DNA of 64,000 nucleotides from Leptolyngbya iicbica LK (GCF_004212215.1 NZ_QVFV01000008.1:119808-183807); one strand, 5' to 3'; shown: positions 46,280 to 59,324, numbered from the stretch's first letter. A program made the numbers and translations. Notes: generated by a model not told the origin, from the letters alone.

Positions 46280-48949
46280 ATGCTGCGCTTTCGGCGCTTG
46301 CACCGATTTTTTGGTCCCAAACGGGTTGCCTTCCTTGAGGCCTGCATCATCGGAGTTGTCTCCGGTTTAGCCGCCGTCGCGCTCAAACAAAGCGTGGAAA
46401 TTTTAACCGGGTGGCGGCTGACCAGTGCGTTGCCCCCATGGCTGCTGTTGCCGCTGGTCGGGTTCTTGGGGGGCACAATGTCGGGTTGGTTGCTCGAACG
46501 GGTGGCACCGGAAGCCGCTGGCAGTGGCATTCCCAAGGTCAAAGCGGCCCTCGCCTATGTGGATATTCCCCTGAACTTGCGGGTGGCGCTGGCGAAGCTG
46601 GGCAGCACCATTTTGGCGCTCGGCTCGGGGCTATCGTTGGGACGGCAGGGGCCGACGGTGCAGATTGGCGCGGCCCTGGCAGCGCAACTGAGTCAGTGGG
46701 TGCCCACCTCACCGGAATATCGGCGGCAGTTGATTGCGGCAGGCGCGGCAGCGGGCTTAGCCGCCGGGTTCAATGCGCCCATTGCTGGGGTGCTGTTTGT
46801 CGTTGAGGAACTGCTGCAAGACTTTTCGAACTTGACGTTGGGCACCGCCATCCTGGCGTCCTTTGTCGGGGCGGTGGTGTCGCGGTTGCTCGGCGGCCAG
46901 GGGCTCAACCTGAGTACCTTTGGCACCATGCAAACGGGGCTATCGGTGCAGGATATTCCTTTTTTGGTGCTGCTCGGCATTCTCGCGGGGATTTTTGGCG
47001 GCCTATTTAGCAAGGGCATTTTTACCAGTCTGCATCTGTTTCAGCAGATGAAAACAGTCAGCTTGCCGTTGCGGATTGGCTTGGCGGGGGGCTTTACCGG
47101 GCTGGTGGGTGCGGTCTTGCCGATCGCGGCCCAAGACAATACTGGCCTGCGAGAAATTCTCGTGACGGGCAATGCCGCCTGGCAGGTGATCGCGATCGCC
47201 TTTGTGTTGAAATTTTTGCTCACACTGCTGGCCTATGGTTCTGGCGCTTCGGGGGGCCTGTTTGCCCCCGCTCTGGTGTTGGGGTCGGCGCTGGGCTGTT
47301 TGGTCAGCTTTGTTGCCCAAACCAGCCACGGTTTAATGGGGTTGCCGGTAGATACCCTGGCGAGCAGCAACACCACGACCTATGCCCTGACGGGGATGGG
47401 GGCATTTTTTAGCGCCGTAACTCGTGGTCCCATTACCGCGATCGTCATCGTGTTTGAGATGACCGCCAACTTCAATCTGGTGCTGCCGCTGATGATTGGC
47501 TCGGGGCTGGCCTACATTTTCAGCGACCGCATTTCGTCCGGCTCGATTTACGATCGCCTGCTGGCGTTTCAGGGCATTCACCTGAGCGCGACACCGGCAG
47601 ACGCGAATCCCTGGGCCAACCTCACGGCGGAAGATTTGATGCAGCGTCGGGTCGAAACGCTGTCCGCCACGATGACGGTGTCCGAAGCGTTGGAGGCCTT
47701 CTCGCGATCTCACCATCGCGGCTTTCCTGTGTTGCACCAGGGCAAACTGGTGGGCATTGTGACCCAGACGGATCTGGGGGATAAAACCCAGAGTCGCGCC
47801 AGCGATTTGCTCTTGCAAGACATCATGACCCCAGAGCCGTTGACGGTGACGCCGGAGTCTTCGCTGCCCCACGTGCTGGATTTGTTGAATCGGCTGAAGG
47901 TGAGCCGCATTCCCGTCACGGATGGCAACAAGCTGGTGGGCATCATCACGCGCGGCGATATCATTCGGGCCGAATCAGAACGGTTGAGCGGCACCTCGAC
48001 GGAAGCTGGCCCCGCGACGACCCCCTCCTGTGGCATTTACCGCACGCGATCGCCCGCTGTGGGGCGGGGGCGGCTGCTGGTGCCCCTCAGCGATCCTGAA
48101 ACGGCTCCGTTATTGCTCAATATGGCGGTGGCGATCGCCCGCCAGCAGGAATACGAACTGGAATGTGTGCATGTTGTCATCGTGCCCCGGGCCATTCCCC
48201 CGGAAGAAGCGGCGGTCGATCTGGGTCCCAGCCAACAGCTGTTGCGTCTGGCTCAGCAGCGGGTTCAGGGCACCAAAGTGCCGCTGCACACCCAGATTCG
48301 GGTGGCCCATGATGTCGCCACCACGCTGTTAGAAGTGATTAAAAAACGCCACATCGATCAGGTGATGATCGGTTGGCGACGCCCCACCCTGACGCCGGGG
48401 CGACTGGTCGGCAATGTGGTCGACACCCTCTTGCGCCAGGCTCCCTGTCCGGTGATTGTGGTGAAACCGGGCACGACGCCCCAGTTCAATCGCTGGCTGT
48501 TGCCCTCGGCGGGTGGCCCCAATTCAAAGCTGGCGCTGCGGCTGATGCCCGCCCTGATGAGCTTGGGCCACGAGCCCCAGGTGCATTTGTGCGCGATCGC
48601 TACTAAGCGCGATGACCAACACTGTATGCACCGGCAATTGGTGCGCCGGGCGGGCATTCTTGAACGTCGTCTGCAGGCCACCGTCAAAACCCACATGACA
48701 GTGCAGGAAGACATCGCCACCGCGATCGTCGATTTGAGTACCCAGTTTCAGACGGATGTGATGATTGTCGGGGCCAGTCGCGAGAGCCTGTTTAGCCATG
48801 TGATCAAGGGCAACATTCCCCTCGAAGTGGCCCAACGGAGCAGCGCTACCGTGATTTTGGTGCAGTACAACTCCATCAACGCCAAAGCCATTCGCATTGT
48901 GGATAGTGAAGATGGCAAAGATCGCGTGATCACCACAGAAATCTTTTAG
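46280..48949 (+). CDS. ClC chloride transporter with CBS and universal-stress domains
   Basis: An 889-residue protein. The ClC core (about 1-430) has the chloride-coordinating SGSGIPKVK near residue 82, the selectivity loop LGRQGPTVQIG near 119-129, FVVEELLQDF with the internal proton-pathway Glu, and ASGGLFAPALVLG near 325. Two CBS domains follow (about 450-570), then two UspA-like domains (about 595-735 and 745-885). The gating Glu of the usual GREGP motif is Gln here (codon CAG at 46646-46648). In E. coli ClC the equivalent E148Q change abolishes proton coupling, so this may behave as a passive chloride conductor (inference). CBS and USP domains suggest nucleotide control. Confidence 0.92.
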   Translation: MLRFRRLHRFFGPKRVAFLEACIIGVVSGLAAVALKQSVEILTGWRLTSALPPWLLLPLVGFLGGTMSGWLLERVAPEAAGSGIPKVKAALAYVDIPLNLRVALAKLGSTILALGSGLSLGRQGPTVQIGAALAAQLSQWVPTSPEYRRQLIAAGAAAGLAAGFNAPIAGVLFVVEELLQDFSNLTLGTAILASFVGAVVSRLLGGQGLNLSTFGTMQTGLSVQDIPFLVLLGILAGIFGGLFSKGIFTSLHLFQQMKTVSLPLRIGLAGGFTGLVGAVLPIAAQDNTGLREILVTGNAAWQVIAIAFVLKFLLTLLAYGSGASGGLFAPALVLGSALGCLVSFVAQTSHGLMGLPVDTLASSNTTTYALTGMGAFFSAVTRGPITAIVIVFEMTANFNLVLPLMIGSGLAYIFSDRISSGSIYDRLLAFQGIHLSATPADANPWANLTAEDLMQRRVETLSATMTVSEALEAFSRSHHRGFPVLHQGKLVGIVTQTDLGDKTQSRASDLLLQDIMTPEPLTVTPESSLPHVLDLLNRLKVSRIPVTDGNKLVGIITRGDIIRAESERLSGTSTEAGPATTPSCGIYRTRSPAVGRGRLLVPLSDPETAPLLLNMAVAIARQQEYELECVHVVIVPRAIPPEEAAVDLGPSQQLLRLAQQRVQGTKVPLHTQIRVAHDVATTLLEVIKKRHIDQVMIGWRRPTLTPGRLVGNVVDTLLRQAPCPVIVVKPGTTPQFNRWLLPSAGGPNSKLALRLMPALMSLGHEPQVHLCAIATKRDDQHCMHRQLVRRAGILERRLQATVKTHMTVQEDIATAIVDLSTQFQTDVMIVGASRESLFSHVIKGNIPLEVAQRSSATVILVQYNSINAKAIRIVDSEDGKDRVITTEIF

Positions 48950-49357
48950 CCCACCAGGCTGGCATAGCAATCCGCCGTTAGGTGCCGAGAGCACAAAAGT
49001 TTCCAGCATGGGAATTAAATTTAGGCGTGGACAGCCGTCTCGGCTGTCCCGGAGCAGGCCAGATGCCTGCCCGATCAAACTTAGACTTTATAACATCACT
49101 GCTTCCTAATCCCCTCATTTTTCTGCCAAAGAGATACACGGAGCTATCTGCACAAGCCTATAAAACTGCCATTCAGTTGCAACTGAGGCTTTCAACGTTG
49201 GGGGCTTTCACTGATCACCCGGCGGTGGTTCTCAGGTCTTTTTTAGATCGTCCAGAGTTTGCTCAGCGCTTTCTCAGGGCACAGTCCCGGCTTTCTCACC
49301 CAGGGCCGTGACGATAGTCATCAAGCAACTCATGTACCGATTTAGGAGATTTGACCC
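48950..49357. other. Intergenic spacer with two tandem hairpins
   Basis: About 410 bp. The only clear structure is the pair of hairpins at 49029-49070. The last 30 bp hold the RBS (AGGAG) of the DM13 gene. No gene was recognised. Confidence 0.4.
49029..49070. repeat. Two adjacent hairpins downstream of clC
   Basis: GGACAGCCG-TCT-CGGCTGTCC (perfect 9-bp stem, 49029-49049) is followed at once by GCAGGC-CAGAT-GCCTGC (6-bp stem, 49054-49070). They may terminate the clC transcript or be a dispersed palindromic element; there is no T-run. Confidence 0.65.
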
Positions 49358-49825
49358 ATGCAGCGTTTAATTCTAGCCACCCTATCCACCCTGACTGTTG
49401 GCTTCACTTTGGCCTCTGGCGCAAATGCGCTGAAGCCGTTGAATTTGGCCGCGATCGCCCCCGTTCCTCAAGCGTCTGAAACCGTCGCGATCGCCCAAGC
49501 GACAGGACAGTTTGTCACCGTAGACCAAGCAAAAGCCACGACCGGCACCGCCAGCATCGTTACGGAGAATGGCCAGACCTATCTGGTCTTTGACAGCGCT
49601 TTTAGCACGGCCAATGGCCCTGATGTGCAGGTCGTCCTCTATGCCGATGGTGCTACCGTACCCGTCAACATCGAAGGCTCGAACTATGCGGTAGTCGGCG
49701 ACTTGCAAAGCTTTGAGGGCGGGCAGCGCTATTTGGTCGATGCCAGCATTGATGTGGACGATTACACGGCGGTCGCGATTTGGTGCCGTGAGTTCGACGT
49801 CACCTTTGGTTACGCGCCGCTCTAG
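49358..49825 (+). CDS. Secreted DM13-domain protein
   Basis: A 155-residue exported protein with a Sec-type signal peptide (about 1-25: LILATLSTLTVGFTLASGAN) and a DM13 domain (about 48-155). The domain includes GTASIVTENGQTYLVFD, PDVQVVLYADG and the C-terminal TAVAIWCREFDVTFGYAPL with its single conserved Cys. DM13 is proposed to be a redox or electron-transfer module in extracellular proteins, but evidence is limited. RBS AGGAG lies 9 bp before the ATG. Confidence 0.88.
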   Translation: MQRLILATLSTLTVGFTLASGANALKPLNLAAIAPVPQASETVAIAQATGQFVTVDQAKATTGTASIVTENGQTYLVFDSAFSTANGPDVQVVLYADGATVPVNIEGSNYAVVGDLQSFEGGQRYLVDASIDVDDYTAVAIWCREFDVTFGYAPL

Positions 49826-50210
49826 CAACTGGTTATGCCAGTCGTCCACGATGCGGTTGCGACGCCCCCACCGATAAAAAGGGGCGACCTCTGGGGTGTG
49901 AGGGACCGGGTGCCTGGAGCGATCGGCTGGGGGTATTTTCAGGGCACTTTTCTGAAGCAGAACTACAAAAACCGTCTCTTCAAAGCTTCTCTCCCTTTTT
50001 TGAATGCCCCTTGGGCTATCCCTTGGGACAGGGGTGGGATGAGGGCCAAGGGTAGCGGCAAAGTCCAGAACTGGTATGAGTTTTCTAGACGGGTGCGATC
50101 GCTCGGTAACTACCGAACGATCGCACCCGTTGCAGTTCTTGAAACTGAGCCCAGGTTTGCGGTTGCCCTTTCCATACTGTGAACAACAAGTTGGTCGCAA
50201 GGTGAGCAAG
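49826..50210. other. Intergenic spacer with extended imperfect palindrome
   Basis: About 385 bp. Frames crossing it (around 49835-50182) are artefacts of the palindrome at 50046-50175. Bases 49950-50055 contain a degenerate copy of a CCCTTGGG/CCCACCCC-type repeat related to those at 59098 and 63877. Confidence 0.45.
50089..50130. repeat. 20-bp inverted repeat with 2-base loop
   Basis: The left arm ACGGGTGCGATCGCTCGGTA and right arm TACCGAACGATCGCACCCGT are complementary except for one position, and only AC separates them. Weaker complementarity continues outward (AAGGGTAGCGGCAAA against the reverse complement of the bases near 50150-50165), giving a fold-back of up to about 130 bp. Confidence 0.85.
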
Positions 50211-51119
50211 ATGCGTTTAGGAACTCGTAGCGTTCAATCCAAAACCGTTTGGGCCGTCGGTCTGTTGAGTGCGATCGCCCTCGTCGGCTGCAGTGGTGCG
50301 CCCAGTAACCTGGCGCCGAGCGAAACCGCGATGTCAGATTTGGAAGTGGCGACATCCGGCGACCAGGCTCCGGCTGCGAGGGAGGCGGCTCCCGCAAGTC
50401 CCGTCGCGACGAGCAACTTTCAGAGTCGTACGCAGCTCATCAAGCAGGCGACTCTGCAGCTAGAAATGGCGGATGTGGATGCGGCGATCGCCGCCGTGTC
50501 AGACATTCTGGCTCAGTATCAGGGTGATTTGCTGCAGTTGTCTGACGCGGGCACTGCCGAAGATCAGCCCCGTCAGGTGACGTTGCAACTGCGGGTGCCG
50601 CAGGCCAATCTAGAGGCTACTTTGACGGCCTTAAAGCAGCTGGGTGAGGTCAATCATCAAGCCATCACTGCGTCGGATGTCTCGGGTCAACTGGTCGATT
50701 TGCAGGCGCGCATCCGCAATTTGCGCAAGTCCGAAGAGTCACTGCTGGCCATTATGGAACGCTCGGGCTCCATTGCCGAAGTGTTGGAAGTGAGTCGCGA
50801 ACTGAGCACCGTGCGCGAAGCGATCGAGCGCAATGACGCGCAACTTCAAAGCCTGCAAAACCAAGTCGCCTATTCCACCATTAACCTGACGCTGATGAGT
50901 GACCAAGCGGTTGCTCCCCCCTCGTCGCCTATTGGCGAGACCCTGAGTCAAACCTGGGAGACTGCCAGTGGGGCCATGCAAACCATGAGCGTAGGATTGC
51001 TCCAGGTCTTACTGTGGCTCTTGGCCTTTAGCCCCTACATTGGCATTTTGGTGTTGAGCGGCTGGTTGGGCCGGCGGACTTGGCAGCAGCGGCGATCGCT
51101 GCAGCCTCCTATCGACTAG
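50211..51119 (+). CDS. DUF4349-type membrane lipoprotein
   Basis: A 302-residue protein with a lipoprotein signal (AVGLLSAIALVGC, Cys at about residue 25), a Ser/Ala/Pro-rich linker, a DUF4349 domain (about 75-250; segments IKQATLQLEMADVDAAIAAV, QLVDLQARIRNLRKSEESLL and TVREAIERNDAQLQSLQNQV, with a coiled-coil hairpin in the middle) and a C-terminal transmembrane helix (LLWLLAFSPYIGILVLSGWL). The family's function is not established. The ATG at 50211 has a purine-rich AAGGTGAGCAAG upstream; the frame is open to 50076, through the palindrome, but without similarity. Confidence 0.85.
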   Translation: MRLGTRSVQSKTVWAVGLLSAIALVGCSGAPSNLAPSETAMSDLEVATSGDQAPAAREAAPASPVATSNFQSRTQLIKQATLQLEMADVDAAIAAVSDILAQYQGDLLQLSDAGTAEDQPRQVTLQLRVPQANLEATLTALKQLGEVNHQAITASDVSGQLVDLQARIRNLRKSEESLLAIMERSGSIAEVLEVSRELSTVREAIERNDAQLQSLQNQVAYSTINLTLMSDQAVAPPSSPIGETLSQTWETASGAMQTMSVGLLQVLLWLLAFSPYIGILVLSGWLGRRTWQQRRSLQPPID

Positions 51120-52218
51120 GGCGGATTGTTGCCAAGGGAGTTAGTCGCCCGCTTAACAGCCACCCCTGCTCTCGCAATAATTTTGGCTACCCAGTCATTG
51201 CGAGAGCCTACCCCGCTGCCCCGCTGCACACCGGGCTGGTTTGCTCGGACAAGAGCGCAAGCTATCTTGTCCCCACTCCATTACTCCAACCCTCCTCCGC
51301 AACTTGCAAGGGCATCATCCTTGGCGAAAAGAGTGACGCGCCAGCCGGTAAATAGTGGCCCCGTTGGTGCAACTGGGGCGAGTGGATTGCCAACTTTTAC
51401 TGGCTAGATATCGTTGCGGCATGCCAGGTGTAGCACCATTCAAAAAGCAAAATTGAGGTCCTTATAAAACTCAGCCGCTAGCAGTTTTAGGCGGCACAAC
51501 TAATAGGGATTCGCGACAAAAAGGTTGAGAGGTAGCGAGTGCTGTTGTTTGAGACGACTCGGTCGTGACTTTTCAAGTTCGCACGTATCTGAGCGTCGTT
51601 AATGAGGGTGGTCTTGATTGCCGAATTTTTAAGGCTGAGGTGTCGCGATCGCAGCGCTGAGCCGATGACAAGATACCCTTGTGGCTGAACATCACGCCGA
51701 TAAATCTGTTGAAGGCCATAACAGAATCCTACCCGCACTAGCCTCAAAGTTAAGCAACAGAGTGAGCGTCTTCATCCTCTGATCGTTTGCCACTATTTAG
51801 ATAAAGCGTTCTATCTAATGGCAGCGATCGATGTTAACGATCGATGCCGCAAGGTTTTGAAAACTTGCCCAATAAATTTAAAATTGCACTGAAGAGAAGT
51901 ACGGTAAAAGATTTAACAATTCATAAAAACAGGCTTTATTTTTACAAAAACAAGCTTTGTATCGAATTTTCTAGTCCCTGAACGCTTCCTGTCCTGTTTA
52001 AGTAACTTGAATATAAGGGGTCGAGCTGTATGACCTGGGTATGATTAGGGTGCTGATTGGTGGATGAACCCATCAAAGCTTCACACTGCGGTTAAGCCAG
52101 ATCAGCGACAATAGTAAATGCAATCCTGCAGTTAGGATGCGGGCTGGCATGGTTTTATCCGATACCATGTGAAAAATCCTTTTAGTCAGGCTGATGGATT
52201 CGGCATTTTTTACAATTC
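51120..52218. other. Long intergenic region, about 1.1 kb
   Basis: No convincing gene is present; a frame of 86 codons on the minus strand (51487-51747) has no recognised product and no RBS. Structures seen are an inverted repeat CTCTCGCAAT/ATTGCGAGAG (51169-51178 with 51197-51206) and a 13-bp direct repeat (51925-51958). The stretch after 51850 is AT-rich and should include the promoter of the following kinase. Confidence 0.45.
51925..51958. repeat. 13-bp direct repeats spaced 21 bp start to start
   Basis: AAAAACAGGCTTT (51925-51937) and AAAAACAAGCTTT (51946-51958) differ at one base. The spacing is two helical turns, suited to side-by-side protein binding. They lie about 260 bp before the kinase start. 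Confidence 0.55.
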
Positions 52219-54636
52219 ATGCAATTGAAATCCGCGATAGGCACATCAAATAATCCGCTGCCACAAAATTTAAGTTCAGCAGTCGTACGATCACTGACGG
52301 TGGTTTCACCGAACACTTATTTGCTCGATGCCATTGCTTTGATGACGCCAGATATGGCATCTTTTGGTGATCTAAAGACGTCAAAATCTTGTGATCCAAA
52401 TCACGTTTGGGTGCTCGAAGGCGATCGCATTTTAGGGGTTCTGACGGTTGCCACAGTGGTTCACTTAAGTGCTAACCCTGCCGCACTGCCGCAGCTTTCC
52501 TTGTCAGAAGTGCTAGTGTCACCGCAGGCAATATTGTCAGAGGTCGCTTTGAGTGATGGCGATGTCATTACTGATGTCTGGCGATCGCCCCCTGTCGTCC
52601 CCATCGCCGTGGTTGATGAGCAGCAGCGTCTCGTTGGCATGATTACGCGAGAGAGTTTGTGGTCTGCCGTGGCCGCTGTCCCGATTCCTGCCTCAACAGC
52701 GCAAGAGATGTCACCCCCATCGCCTGCAGAAACAGCTCCAGCGGTGAATTCGCTGAGGGGAACCCCGCTGTCGGTGATGAGTGTTGAGGCCATCTTTGAC
52801 ACCTTACTGGCCGGGTATTGGGACTGGGATATTCCGGCGAATCAAGAATATTTGAGTCCGGGATTTAAGCGGATGTTTGGCTATGCCGACCACGAACTAC
52901 CGAATGCGCCGGAAGCCTGGCAAAATCTGATTTTTCCGGAAGATTTGGCCAAAGTGATGGCGAGCTTTGAACGCCATGTATCGAGTCGAGGGCAAGAACC
53001 GTTTGATAACGAGGTGCGCTATCACCACAAAAATGGGGACATCGTTTGGGTGAACTGCGTCGGGGAAGTGGTGGCCTGGGACGAGCAGGGGCAGCCCCTA
53101 CGGATGATTGGCTGTCACATTGACATTACTCAGCAAAAACGAGCTGAACTAGAGACGCAGCAGACCAAGGAAGAACTCGAAAATTTCTTCACGGTGGCGC
53201 TTGATTTGCTATGCATTGCTGATACTGAAGGCTACTTTCGGCGCGTTAACCAGGCCTGGGAAACCACGCTGGGATATGCCCCGGCGGAACTGGAGGGACA
53301 GTCATTTTTAGCACTGGTGCATCCTGACGATATCGAAGAGACCCTGGCGGCGATCGCGCAACTCACCCATCAAGAGCGGGTTCAGTCCTTTGTCAATCGG
53401 TATCGTTGCCGCGATGGCAGCTACCGCTACATCGAATGGTATTCGCAGCCCCAGGGGGACTTGATTTACGCTGCGGCTCGCGACATCACCGAGCATCGCC
53501 AGCTGGAAATGAAGCTGCGTCGCCGCGAAGCTCACCTCAAAACGGCGCAGCGCATCGCGAAGCTGGGCAGCTGGGAATTTGAGGTGGCGACGGGCCGCAT
53601 CATCTGGTCGGATGAAGTGTTTGAGATTTTTGGTCGCGATCCAGCTTTGGGGCCACCAAGCTATGCCGAACTGCTGACCATTTATCATCCTGACGACCAG
53701 GCATATCACGATCGCGTGGTGCAAGAAGCGATCAAAACCCAGCAACCTTACGATCTGGATTTGCGCGCCTTTCATCCGGACGGGCGGCTGATGTATTTGC
53801 AAGCCCGAGGCGAACCGATTTTCAATGCGGCGGGTGAATTGGTGCAGCTCGTCGGTGTCTTGCTCGATATCACCGAGCGCAAGCAGACAGAAGCGCAACT
53901 GCGACAAACGTCGGCCCAATTAGCGGCTTCGAATGATGAGTTAGAGGCGTTTGCTTATTCCGTTTCCCATGATTTGCGAGCACCATTGCGGGCGATCGAG
54001 GGCTTTAGTCAAGCGCTTTTAGAAGACTATGGCGATCAATTTGATCAACTCGGGCAAAGGTACTTTGATCGCATTCGCCACAATGTGGCCCGCATGAATG
54101 ACTTAATCAATGCTCTGTTGGCGTTGAGTCGGGTATCCCGGAGTGCGATGACTTGTACGTGGGTCAATCTGAGTGACTTAGTGACAGCGGAAATCACTGA
54201 ACTGCAAACCATCAACCCCGATCGCCAAGTCACCCTGATCGTGCCGCCACAGGTAGTGGCCTGGGGCGATCGCACCTTGCTCGGTGTGGTGATCAGCAAC
54301 TTGGTCCAAAATTCCTGGAAATTTACCCAGCATCACCCCACCGCCCAGATCGAACTGGGGCAGTGCGATCGCGGCGAGCAGCCCACTTATTTCATCCGCG
54401 ATGACGGCGCTGGTTTCGATATGGCCCATGCTGACATGCTGTTTGGGGTCTTTCAGCGATTGCACAATATGACCGAATTTCCGGGCACTGGCGTGGGTTT
54501 GGCAACGGCCAAGCGCATTATTCAGCGGCATGGGGGCAAGATGTGGGGCACTGGGGCCGTTGAAGCTGGGGCCACCATTTACTTTTCTTTGCCGATGGCC
54601 TCAGACAACGCCACAAATCAAGGGACGAGAGGATGA
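52219..54636 (+). CDS. CBS-PAS sensor histidine kinase
   Basis: An 805-residue soluble kinase. The N-terminus has a CBS-pair (about 20-150: VRSLTVVSPNTYLLDAIALM and VAVVDEQQRLVGMITRESLW-like strands), then three PAS/PAC units (about 190-310, 315-440 and 450-565), a phytochrome-type HisKA with His in SVSHDLRAPLRAIEGF near 582, and a HATPase ending FQRLHNMTEFPGTGVGLAT. This kinase type is usually paired with Rcp1-like single-domain receivers, and one overlaps its stop codon (ATGA, 54633-54636). CBS domains suggest nucleotide sensing, but the ligand is not known. The N-terminus has no obvious RBS. Confidence 0.9.
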   Translation: MQLKSAIGTSNNPLPQNLSSAVVRSLTVVSPNTYLLDAIALMTPDMASFGDLKTSKSCDPNHVWVLEGDRILGVLTVATVVHLSANPAALPQLSLSEVLVSPQAILSEVALSDGDVITDVWRSPPVVPIAVVDEQQRLVGMITRESLWSAVAAVPIPASTAQEMSPPSPAETAPAVNSLRGTPLSVMSVEAIFDTLLAGYWDWDIPANQEYLSPGFKRMFGYADHELPNAPEAWQNLIFPEDLAKVMASFERHVSSRGQEPFDNEVRYHHKNGDIVWVNCVGEVVAWDEQGQPLRMIGCHIDITQQKRAELETQQTKEELENFFTVALDLLCIADTEGYFRRVNQAWETTLGYAPAELEGQSFLALVHPDDIEETLAAIAQLTHQERVQSFVNRYRCRDGSYRYIEWYSQPQGDLIYAAARDITEHRQLEMKLRRREAHLKTAQRIAKLGSWEFEVATGRIIWSDEVFEIFGRDPALGPPSYAELLTIYHPDDQAYHDRVVQEAIKTQQPYDLDLRAFHPDGRLMYLQARGEPIFNAAGELVQLVGVLLDITERKQTEAQLRQTSAQLAASNDELEAFAYSVSHDLRAPLRAIEGFSQALLEDYGDQFDQLGQRYFDRIRHNVARMNDLINALLALSRVSRSAMTCTWVNLSDLVTAEITELQTINPDRQVTLIVPPQVVAWGDRTLLGVVISNLVQNSWKFTQHHPTAQIELGQCDRGEQPTYFIRDDGAGFDMAHADMLFGVFQRLHNMTEFPGTGVGLATAKRIIQRHGGKMWGTGAVEAGATIYFSLPMASDNATNQGTRG

Positions 54637-55052
54637 TGACGCATCTTAGAAGTATCTTGCTGGTTGAGGATAACCCCGACGATGAAGCCCTGACCCTGCG
54701 GGCTCTGCGTCGAAACAATCTGCAAAACGAAATCATTGTGGCTCGCAGCGGCCAAGAAGCGCTGGATACGCTGTCTCAGTTATCGGTGCTGCCCTGTGTG
54801 GTGCTGTTAGATCTTAGACTGCCCAAAATTCCTGGTTTAGAGGTGCTCCGGCAGATTCGCGCCCATGATCGTTGGCACTCGTTGCCGGTGGTGTTGCTCA
54901 CTTCGTCAAAGGAAGACCGGGATATTGCTGAAGGTTATGCGCTTGGCGCCAATAGCTACGTCTGTAAGCCGGTCGATTTTCAGCAATTTACGACGGCAGT
55001 GAGTCAACTCGGTCTGTACTGGGCCGTGATTAATGAACCGATGCCTCCTTAA
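54633..55052 (+). CDS. Rcp1-like single-domain response regulator
   Basis: A 139-residue receiver-only protein translationally coupled to the preceding kinase by a 4-bp overlap. Acidic pair LLVEDNPDDEALTLRAL, phosphoacceptor Asp in VVLLDLRLPKIPGLEVL, Thr/Ser in VVLLTSSKEDRDI and Lys in SYVCKPVDFQQF are all present. Rcp1-type regulators lack an output domain and relay phosphate or act by protein contact. The next gene begins about 310 bp downstream. Confidence 0.95.
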   Translation: MMTHLRSILLVEDNPDDEALTLRALRRNNLQNEIIVARSGQEALDTLSQLSVLPCVVLLDLRLPKIPGLEVLRQIRAHDRWHSLPVVLLTSSKEDRDIAEGYALGANSYVCKPVDFQQFTTAVSQLGLYWAVINEPMPP

Positions 55053-55364
55053 GAGTTCATCCTGTCGCGGGTTGCCTGGTAAACGGCCGCCATTGAATAT
55101 GGCACCCCTGAGAGCACGACTGGCGATCGCGATGTTATCGACTCCAGTTCTGTCGTACTTCGGTCGGCAAAGTTGCGAACCTATCGCCCTTGTCGTCGGT
55201 GGAATGATGCTACCGGCACCCCACGGCCCAGGCCGCTCGAACGGCCATCGTGACCGTTAAATAAGACAGCGTAAAACTTCTACCGGATTAGCCTGAAGCA
55301 TGGGGGGTGAGGCAGACACCCAGCACCGGGCTAGCTACCGAGTCTACTGGTAACAAACATTGAC
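55053..55364. other. Spacer between response regulator and hybrid kinase
   Basis: About 310 bp with no recognisable gene. It may include a promoter for the hybrid kinase, whose neighbours share its strand. No RNA or repeat was seen. Confidence 0.35.
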
Positions 55365-58682
<3,318 letters not shown>

Positions 58683-59324
58683 CCCGATCGCGCCACGATC
58701 GAGGAGGCTTTAGCGGAGGATGTTGCACCGCAACGGCGTCTGTCACCATTGAATCGCGCCCACCGAAACCGATGCTGCACGAGATCTTCAAGGAGAGGAG
58801 TCTCACATCGGCAAGACGACTTTGCCCATTCACTCTGATGCTCACGAATTGGCGAGTATGAGTCTATAGGCGGAATGAAAGCGGAGTCGGCTCAATCGTT
58901 AGCGTCGTGCTCCGGTTGGGTAGCTTAAGAGGTAATGCATCTAAAAGCGGCTCTATGTCAGCGGCCTATATTGAATTGCCGAGTGACTCTCAGCTTGACT
59001 GTCGATCACGGTGAGTAACATCAATCTCAAAACCATAGATAACCTTAGTTCGGGATAAGAAATTCGAGCGCCTTTGCTCACCTGTGGGATCGCCAATCCC
59101 CTCTTCGGGAGGGGTGTCCGAAGGACGGGGTGGGCGCTGTCAGTGGCTTACCCACCCCATCAGTCCCTCTTAGGAGGGGAAAGTAAAGGGTTTTTGGCTT
59201 AACCCGCACTGACGTTAGATAGGGCACTTGAGAAGACCGATAAAAAGCACTACGCTTAGCCAGTAGTCATGCTATTTGGCAATGTATAAAGTTGGCCTGG
59301 TCAAAAGGATTGCGCTCTAAAAGT
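58683..59324. other. Intergenic region with palindromic repeats
   Basis: About 640 bp. Its second half contains a GC-rich repeat block at 59098-59180. The last 100 bp are AT-richer and probably hold the promoter of the next gene. No gene or RNA was recognised. Confidence 0.4.
59098..59178. repeat. Palindromic repeat block, CCCCTC/GAGGGG type
   Basis: CCCCTC-TTCGG-GAGGGG (59098-59114), then GGGGTGGG (59127-59134) paired with CCCACCCC (59151-59158), then TCCCTCTTAGGAGGGGA. The last part resembles the element at 63877-63904, so two or more copies of one dispersed family exist in the window. Confidence 0.6.

Noticed and set aside
49835..50182. A 115-codon plus-strand frame and the 275-codon minus-strand frame over the same DNA
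   Set aside because: Both run through the 50046-50175 palindrome; the minus-strand one is also antisense to the DM13 gene. No recognisable product.
51487..51747. An 86-codon minus-strand frame in the 1.1-kb spacer
   Set aside because: No family similarity, no RBS and mixed codon use; treated as chance.
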